A stretch of 64,000 nt of DNA, taken from the NCBI RefSeq assembly GCF_025821665.1, contig NZ_JACKSJ010000250.1, forward strand, positions 35,234-99,233, in the 5' to 3' direction. Under the pieces are notes generated by a model. It was not told the origin of the DNA. It ran no database searches and saw only the letters and a list, made by a program, of their open reading frames with translations. Both the position numbers and the translations under genes were made by a program. This stretch comes from [Mycobacterium] manitobense. Its GTDB lineage: Bacteria; Actinomycetota; Actinomycetes; Mycobacteriales; Mycobacteriaceae. Shown in pieces: positions 60,456-64,000 of the stretch. The number at the start of each line of letters is the position of its first letter. Within the stretch, counting starts at the first letter, position 1.

Positions 60456-60914
60456 TCACGCCGGACGTTCGCGACCGAAGCGCGTTGGCGGCCGACAGCC
60501 GGCACCGATCCGGTGGCAACGTCCTCAAGCCGTCCGCATCTCGACCGCCTGACGACCTCCACTCGGCACCGGTCGCCACATTGCCGGCAGGACGAAAACC
60601 TTCGGTGAATCCTCAAATCGGGAAAACGGCTCGAGAATCACGATCCGGCGACGGTTGCGCCGCGATGCGCCACCACTGCGGCCTGAAGACGTCGTCAGCC
60701 GCTCAGGCGCATCACCGCCGTGTCCACACTCTCCTGTCCGCCGGTCCGGGGCAAGGACCGTCGGTAGGCCGAACAACGACAGGGACCTACTCGGTCGGTC
60801 GCAGAGTCGACAGACGACGACGTCTTCGCCCATCGCCCGCTCGATGAAACCCTGTCGGCGTCGTAGCGTCCATTTCCGAGAAACTCCGCCAGTTCCCAAA
60901 CTGGTTTCCCAGAC
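60456..60914. other. 459-nt gap between ethR and the tRNA locus, no supported gene
   Basis: Long overlapping frames cross this stretch but none shows family motifs, a ribosome site or codon bias like its neighbours. At its right end, AGTTCCCAAACTGG TTTCCCAGA-like DNA (60891-60913) lies against the repeat, similar to the interior flank of copy A. Confidence 0.4.
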
Positions 60915-60992
60915 CGCATGAAAACGGCCCCCGGAGTGATCTCCGGGGGCCGTTTCAACTGGTAGCGGGGACAGGATTCGAACCTGCGACCT
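60915..60992. repeat. att-like copy C: the 78-bp repeat at the intact tRNA locus
   Basis: Identical to 48880-48957. Here it overlaps the 3' half of the complete initiator tRNA gene, so integration has preserved the tRNA. A and C are direct repeats about 12.03 kb apart. Confidence 0.85.
60922..60955 (-). terminator. Rho-independent terminator of the initiator tRNA
   Basis: A 15-bp perfect stem (AAACGGCCCCCGGAG / CTCCGGGGGCCGTTT) with a 4-nt loop stands just downstream of the tRNA on the minus strand and ends in a T-run. An identical hairpin is in copy A (48889-48922), where it now follows the ThDP-enzyme gene and may serve it. Confidence 0.85.
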
Positions 60993-61036
60993 CTGGGTTA
61001 TGAGCCCAGCGAGCTACCGAGCTGCTCCACCCCGCG
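60960..61036 (-). tRNA. initiator tRNA-Met (CAU)
   Basis: A 77-nt tRNA on the minus strand with encoded CCA. The sequence begins CGCGGGGTGGAGCAG, has anticodon loop CTCATAA (CAU) on a stem ending CTGGG/CCCAG with three G-C pairs, and the T-arm GGTTCGAATCC. Base 1 does not pair with base 72. Both the G-C run and the unpaired first base mark an initiator tRNA. It is the integration target of the neighbouring island. The 266 nt between its 5' end and the next gene contain only its probable promoter. Confidence 0.95.
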
Positions 61037-61302
61037 TTGGTGAACGCAAGGTTACCTATGCCGAGGGCACAGCTCCAAATCGCGTGGTCGCCGACAGGAT
61101 CAGCACCCTCGGAACGCATCGATCGTGCACAATCCGCTGGTCATCAGCGGCGTGTCCACCGGCAGACACGCACGCTCGCGCAAACCAGGTGAGGTGTGGT
61201 GCTGGTCACGGTCATCGAAATCCCTTCAGTCTGGTGTGCGACCAGCATCGAGGACCGCGCTTGGCGTCGGCTTGGCGCGCACACCAAGTGCCCGCCAAGG
61301 AT

Positions 61303-61851
61303 TCAATCGGCCGTGGCCGGAGGGTTGGGGGTGCAGACGGCGGCGAAGTCCTTGCCATCCTTGGCGGCGACGTCGGCCGGGTTCAGCCAGCCGACCCCGT
61401 CGAACCAGAAGGTGTCGGCGGGATGATCCGGCGAACCGTTCACGATGTCGGATACCTCGGTCGTGGCACCGAAAGTCACGTCTTTGCCGTCGACCTGCAG
61501 TACCAATTGGTCGGCGGCGCGCCAGTCCATTCCGGCCGGCCATGACTCGGTCACGCGGAAACCCGGGTACGGCCCGCCCAGCGTCAGGTGTTCGACGTTC
61601 GCCCCCTCGGAAGCGGCGGCCGTCAAGACCAGGTCAGGCCCGCCCATGTCGTGCCCAAGGGTGAGCTTGGTGATACCCACGCATGGCGTGCCAGTCCAAA
61701 TTTGCAGCTTCCCGTCGGTCTCCCTCGCGCCCCACGAGGGCAGCAGCGAAGGTGCGCCCGGCGGCGGGCGGTAGCCCTTCTCGCTGTCGCACGCGCTCGA
61801 GGCAACGAGCGCCGCCACGGCCACCGCGACGGCGAATCGACGACGAATCAC
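61303..61851 (-). CDS. lipoprotein, hypothetical
   Basis: A 182-aa predicted lipoprotein. The signal peptide MIRRRFAVAVAVAALVASSAC ends in a lipobox cysteine at about residue 21. The mature part has LPSWGARETDGKLQIWTGTP, MGGPDLVLTAAASEGANVEH and WFDGVGWLNPADVAAKDGKD. No catalytic motif is recognised. The GTG start overlaps the stop of the HExxH gene by 4 nt, so both are made together; it could be the immunity or surface partner of that protein. Confidence 0.75.
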   Translation of the reverse strand: MIRRRFAVAVAVAALVASSACDSEKGYRPPPGAPSLLPSWGARETDGKLQIWTGTPCVGITKLTLGHDMGGPDLVLTAAASEGANVEHLTLGGPYPGFRVTESWPAGMDWRAADQLVLQVDGKDVTFGATTEVSDIVNGSPDHPADTFWFDGVGWLNPADVAAKDGKDFAAVCTPNPPATAD

Positions 61852-63044
61852 CGCGTGTATCCCCCGTCGTGCAGGCCGGCGTCCTCCTCGAGGGGATTCG
61901 TCATGCCGTGCTGATCCATGTAGTAACCGGTGCCGTAGTCGATGCCCATCAGGAGCGTTCCCTTGTCCGCCCACTGCTGGGAGTGCCGCTCCTCGTGATG
62001 CAGGATCCGGTCAAGATCGAGGGTCCCCTCTCTGGCCGAGCCCGGTGTGGCACCGGCACCCCACTCATGTCCTGACTCGATCATGTCGCGCATCGTTTCC
62101 TGCGGGTTCTTCAGGTCGTTGATGTTGACCGCGAAGATGTCACCGTAGGTGGTCCCTGCTTGGAAGGCTGCGTAGTCGGTCGGCTTGCCGCCCATCGACA
62201 TCAGCATCCCGTTCGGTGTCGTCGCGACCGCCGCACCGGTGTAGGGCAGTCCGGCGGCGACGAGGTAACTCCTGTCGTTCTCGTTCTGCCGGTCGATGAT
62301 CCGCTGGATCTCGTCGGCCGAGTACGGCACTTCCTCGAAATCGTTCTGAACGTCGTCCGAGGTGCCCGCGATCCCGTCGTCACCGGCCGCGGCCTTGCCG
62401 TAGTCGGTACCGGCATTGAGCACGTAGGTCATCATGGTCGCCTTCTTGATGTCCGCCGGGCTGGTGCCGGGCGGGATGATGAAGAACGACTTGCCGTCGG
62501 CATCCTTGACCTCCTGCATGCCGTCGAAGACGTCGAAGTCCTGCGGGTCGATGTCGTGGGTGCGGGCGATGTCGACAATGGTCTCGGGTGGCACCCCGTT
62601 CTCGGCGGCGTTGCGCAGCCACTGTTCGTACTTGGACCCCTTCTCCACCGGACCGGTGAGCAGACCGGCGTCACGCAGCGCCTGCTCGTAGGCCGGAAGC
62701 TTCTGTTCGGGTGTCGCGTTGGGGTCCTCGGCCGGGGGTTCCTCCGGCCCGGCGAAGTCGATGTTCTCGGCCGCTTCGATGTCGCCGTCCTGGTACTTGC
62801 TCGCCGCCAGATAGAGCTTGTCGGAGAAGTCGGATACGTCGTTGCCAAGCGATTTCGCCTGACCGGTCAGCGATTCGCCGACCTCGGTGAGCGCAGACGC
62901 GGTCGCGAAGCCCGACATCCCTCCTGCCGCTTCCGAGACTTCTCCGCCGGCATGGTCGAACCAGAGCCACTTCGCGATCGTGGCAAGCCCGCTCGCGCTG
63001 TCGCGCATCCCGTCGATGCTGACTTCCAGGGCCTCCGGCGCCAC
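61848..63044 (-). CDS. WXG-like N-terminal, zincin (HExxH) C-terminal secreted-protein candidate
   Basis: A 398-aa protein. The N-terminal helical part (EALEVSIDGMRDSASGLATI, LTEVGESLTGQAKSLGNDVS) resembles ESX secretion substrates of about 100 aa. The middle is acidic and Asp/Pro-rich. Near the C-terminus LDRILHHEERHSQQWADKGT contains HEERH, a zincin-type HExxH motif, and the following YGTGYYMDQHG could donate a third ligand. There is no signal peptide, as for type VII substrates. I infer a secreted metallopeptidase-like effector, with the WXG100 gene upstream as secretion partner and the lipoprotein downstream as possible immunity protein. Confidence 0.65.
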   Translation of the reverse strand: MAPEALEVSIDGMRDSASGLATIAKWLWFDHAGGEVSEAAGGMSGFATASALTEVGESLTGQAKSLGNDVSDFSDKLYLAASKYQDGDIEAAENIDFAGPEEPPAEDPNATPEQKLPAYEQALRDAGLLTGPVEKGSKYEQWLRNAAENGVPPETIVDIARTHDIDPQDFDVFDGMQEVKDADGKSFFIIPPGTSPADIKKATMMTYVLNAGTDYGKAAAGDDGIAGTSDDVQNDFEEVPYSADEIQRIIDRQNENDRSYLVAAGLPYTGAAVATTPNGMLMSMGGKPTDYAAFQAGTTYGDIFAVNINDLKNPQETMRDMIESGHEWGAGATPGSAREGTLDLDRILHHEERHSQQWADKGTLLMGIDYGTGYYMDQHGMTNPLEEDAGLHDGGYTR

Positions 63045-63045
63045 G

Positions 63046-63558
63046 TCAGCCCCGGTTCGCCGTGCGGATCGCGCCTGCGGCGGCCTTGTCCGCGGCGTCG
63101 AACTTGTCGAGCGCCGTCTGGATCTTCGTCTGCAACTGCAGCCGCCTGATGTTGACCTCCATGGCGTTTCGCGGCGACAGCGCGCCCCACGCCAACAGTC
63201 GCCAGCCGGGCGTCACGGTCCCGTCGTCGGAGATGTCGAAATACCCCGCCTCGCCGCTGGTGACGAGGTCGGACAGCTCCTTGCGGATGTCGCGCAGGCT
63301 CCCCCCGTAGTGGTTGAGCTGCTTCTCCAGAGCCGACAGCTTGTCGCGGTAGATCACCTGGTCGCCGATCATCTCCGCACCGCTGACCTGAGCCGACTCG
63401 GCGGCGGTGCCGTTCCACTTGGTGTCCAGATCAGCGAACTGGGTGCGTCCGCTGGCGATCTGGACATCGACGTTCGACACCGACTCGACCACCTGACCGG
63501 CAGCGGTGATCAACGCCTCGGGCTTCGAGCCGAGGACCGCTGCGATTCCCGGAGACAC
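63046..63558 (-). CDS. WXG100-like (ESX) protein
   Basis: A 170-aa helical protein with a WXG motif region: DLDTKWNGTAAESAQVSGAE gives the W-N-G turn between two long helices (SVSNVDVQIASGRTQFADL and DQVIYRDKLSALEKQLNHYG). It lacks a signal peptide. It is longer than a single WXG100 protein and continues with a C-terminal domain ending AAAGAIRTANRG. GTG 63558 has AGGGGA 8 nt upstream. It lies 1 nt before the HExxH gene and probably is its secretion partner. Confidence 0.72.
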   Translation of the reverse strand: MSPGIAAVLGSKPEALITAAGQVVESVSNVDVQIASGRTQFADLDTKWNGTAAESAQVSGAEMIGDQVIYRDKLSALEKQLNHYGGSLRDIRKELSDLVTSGEAGYFDISDDGTVTPGWRLLAWGALSPRNAMEVNIRRLQLQTKIQTALDKFDAADKAAAGAIRTANRG

Positions 63559-63689
63559 CGTGCCGATCCCCTGTCTGCGTGGCCAGTGCCTCCATTGTGC
63601 GTGCCGGACTCGAGGGTCGGGCGCACCAATATCGCGATCAGGCCAGTCGGTCGGCGGCCTCGGCGACCGCTCGCATCCCGAGCCGTCGC

Positions 63690-63724
63690 GCCTGCTCGGA
63701 CCACCTGCAGGGGTCCGAGCAGGC
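63690..63724 (-). terminator. hairpin terminator downstream of the UPF0182 gene
   Basis: A perfect 13-bp stem (GCCTGCTCGGACC / GGTCCGAGCAGGC) with a 9-nt loop lies 42 nt after the stop of the UPF0182 gene on the minus strand. There is no long T-run, but L-shaped terminators without U-tails are common in mycobacteria. It isolates that gene from the WXG100-like operon. Confidence 0.65.
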
Positions 63725-63765
63725 GATAGTGCACCGGTCGAGCTTAAAAGGGCCGTCCGCGCCGG

Positions 63766-64000
63766 TCAGCGCGCGCTGTTGTACTCGGTCATCGCGTCGT
63801 TGAGGCGCTGCAATGCCTCGCCGTACTGGGCGAAGTCACCGCTGCGCTGCGCCTCGCGGGCCGCCGTCAGCGCGGTCTCGACCTCCTGCAGGGCCTGCGC
63901 CTTGGCCGCCGACAACTGCTGCGGTCCAGCGGGAGTCGGCGGTACCGCGCCGGCGGGCGCCGGTGCCTCCGGGGCGCGGCCGGCCTGGTTGGCCGGCGGC
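63766..64000 (-). CDS. UPF0182-family membrane protein, C-terminus only
   Basis: The last 77 codons of a larger protein are seen. The end reads LSAAKAQALQEVETALTAAR, EAQRSGDFAQYGEALQRLND and AMTEYNSAR, following a Pro/Ala-rich stretch. This is the characteristic C-terminal helix of the actinobacterial UPF0182 family (large seven-helix membrane proteins of unknown function). The 5' part and the membrane helices lie outside the window. Confidence 0.75.
   Translation of the reverse strand, partial: PPANQAGRAPEAPAPAGAVPPTPAGPQQLSAAKAQALQEVETALTAAREAQRSGDFAQYGEALQRLNDAMTEYNSAR

Noticed and set aside
60525..60958. Frames of 87-124 codons between ethR and the tRNA
   Set aside because: They overlap the tRNA terminator and show no motif or start signal.
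63510..63734. SARP-like N-terminus (MHYRLLGPLQVV) on the minus strand
   Set aside because: The start lies in the terminator hairpin and the frame soon becomes low-complexity Arg-rich; it overlaps the WXG100 start region.

Overview
The window is high-GC actinobacterial DNA and most likely comes from a rapidly growing Mycobacterium (Mycolicibacterium). The best markers are an EthA-EthR pair that reads almost in register with the M. tuberculosis proteins (both EthA 489 aa, divergent TetR repressor), an MmpL transporter remnant, WXG100-like secretion proteins, the C-terminus of a UPF0182 membrane protein, F420-type PPOX and DUF35/Ltp2-like lipid enzymes, GTG starts and many 4-nt ATGA/GTGA overlaps. 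No ribosomal operon, CRISPR array, transposase or intact integrase was seen.

Layout. 0-5 kb: two formaldehyde-dehydrogenase-type zinc alcohol dehydrogenases with small companions (HbpS/GlcG-like, DJ-1/PfpI, ABM monooxygenase, PPOX). 5-9 kb: a TetR gene and a lipid/acyl-CoA patch (Cys-less thiolase-fold enzyme plus DUF35 partner, enoyl-CoA hydratase) containing a cytochrome P450 stub and an MmpL tail. 9-11 kb: ZIP-like transporter and aldo/keto reductase. 11-20.4 kb: one long stress operon reading Hsp20 stub, general stress protein, DnaK, GrpE, CbpA-type DnaJ, CbpM-like MerR protein, ClpB, zinc-ribbon thioredoxin, UBP-type zinc finger and a cNMP-binding/thioredoxin-reductase-like flavoprotein. 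20-29.6 kb: drug-efflux MFS, a frameshifted nitroreductase, a molybdate operon (HTH-TOBE regulator, modABC), an ArsR-SRPBCC pair, an Imm5-like protein, an alpha/beta hydrolase and an EVE-like protein. 29.6-32.6 kb: MFS, DMT and VIT1-like transporters.

32.7-38.8 kb holds the most unusual pair: a 1406-aa TIR - STAND NTPase - transmembrane - 14x WD40 protein, convergent by 4 nt with a membrane protein carrying an RCK/TrkA-N domain and a C-terminal RyR domain. This looks like an NLR-type conflict/defence locus. 38.9-41.7 kb: SulP anion transporter and acyltransferase. 42-48.8 kb: a catabolic cluster under a TetR repressor (HsaA-type flavin monooxygenase, SRPBCC, FAH hydrolase, VOC dioxygenase, PDH-E1/transketolase-like enzyme).

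48.9-61.0 kb is bounded by copies of the 3' end of an initiator tRNA-Met gene: copy A (48880-48957), a degenerate internal copy B (55054-55104) and the intact tRNA (60960-61036). This marks two tandem insertions of about 6 kb each. The first carries a tripartite tricarboxylate transporter (TctABC), an RraA-type aldolase, a 6PGDH-type dehydrogenase and an IclR regulator. The second carries an SDR, a hydrolase with a divergent TetR, and EthA-EthR. Beyond the tRNA (61.3-63.6 kb) lies a three-gene cassette: WXG100-like protein, WXG-like protein with an HExxH zincin motif, and a lipoprotein. The window ends in a UPF0182 gene.
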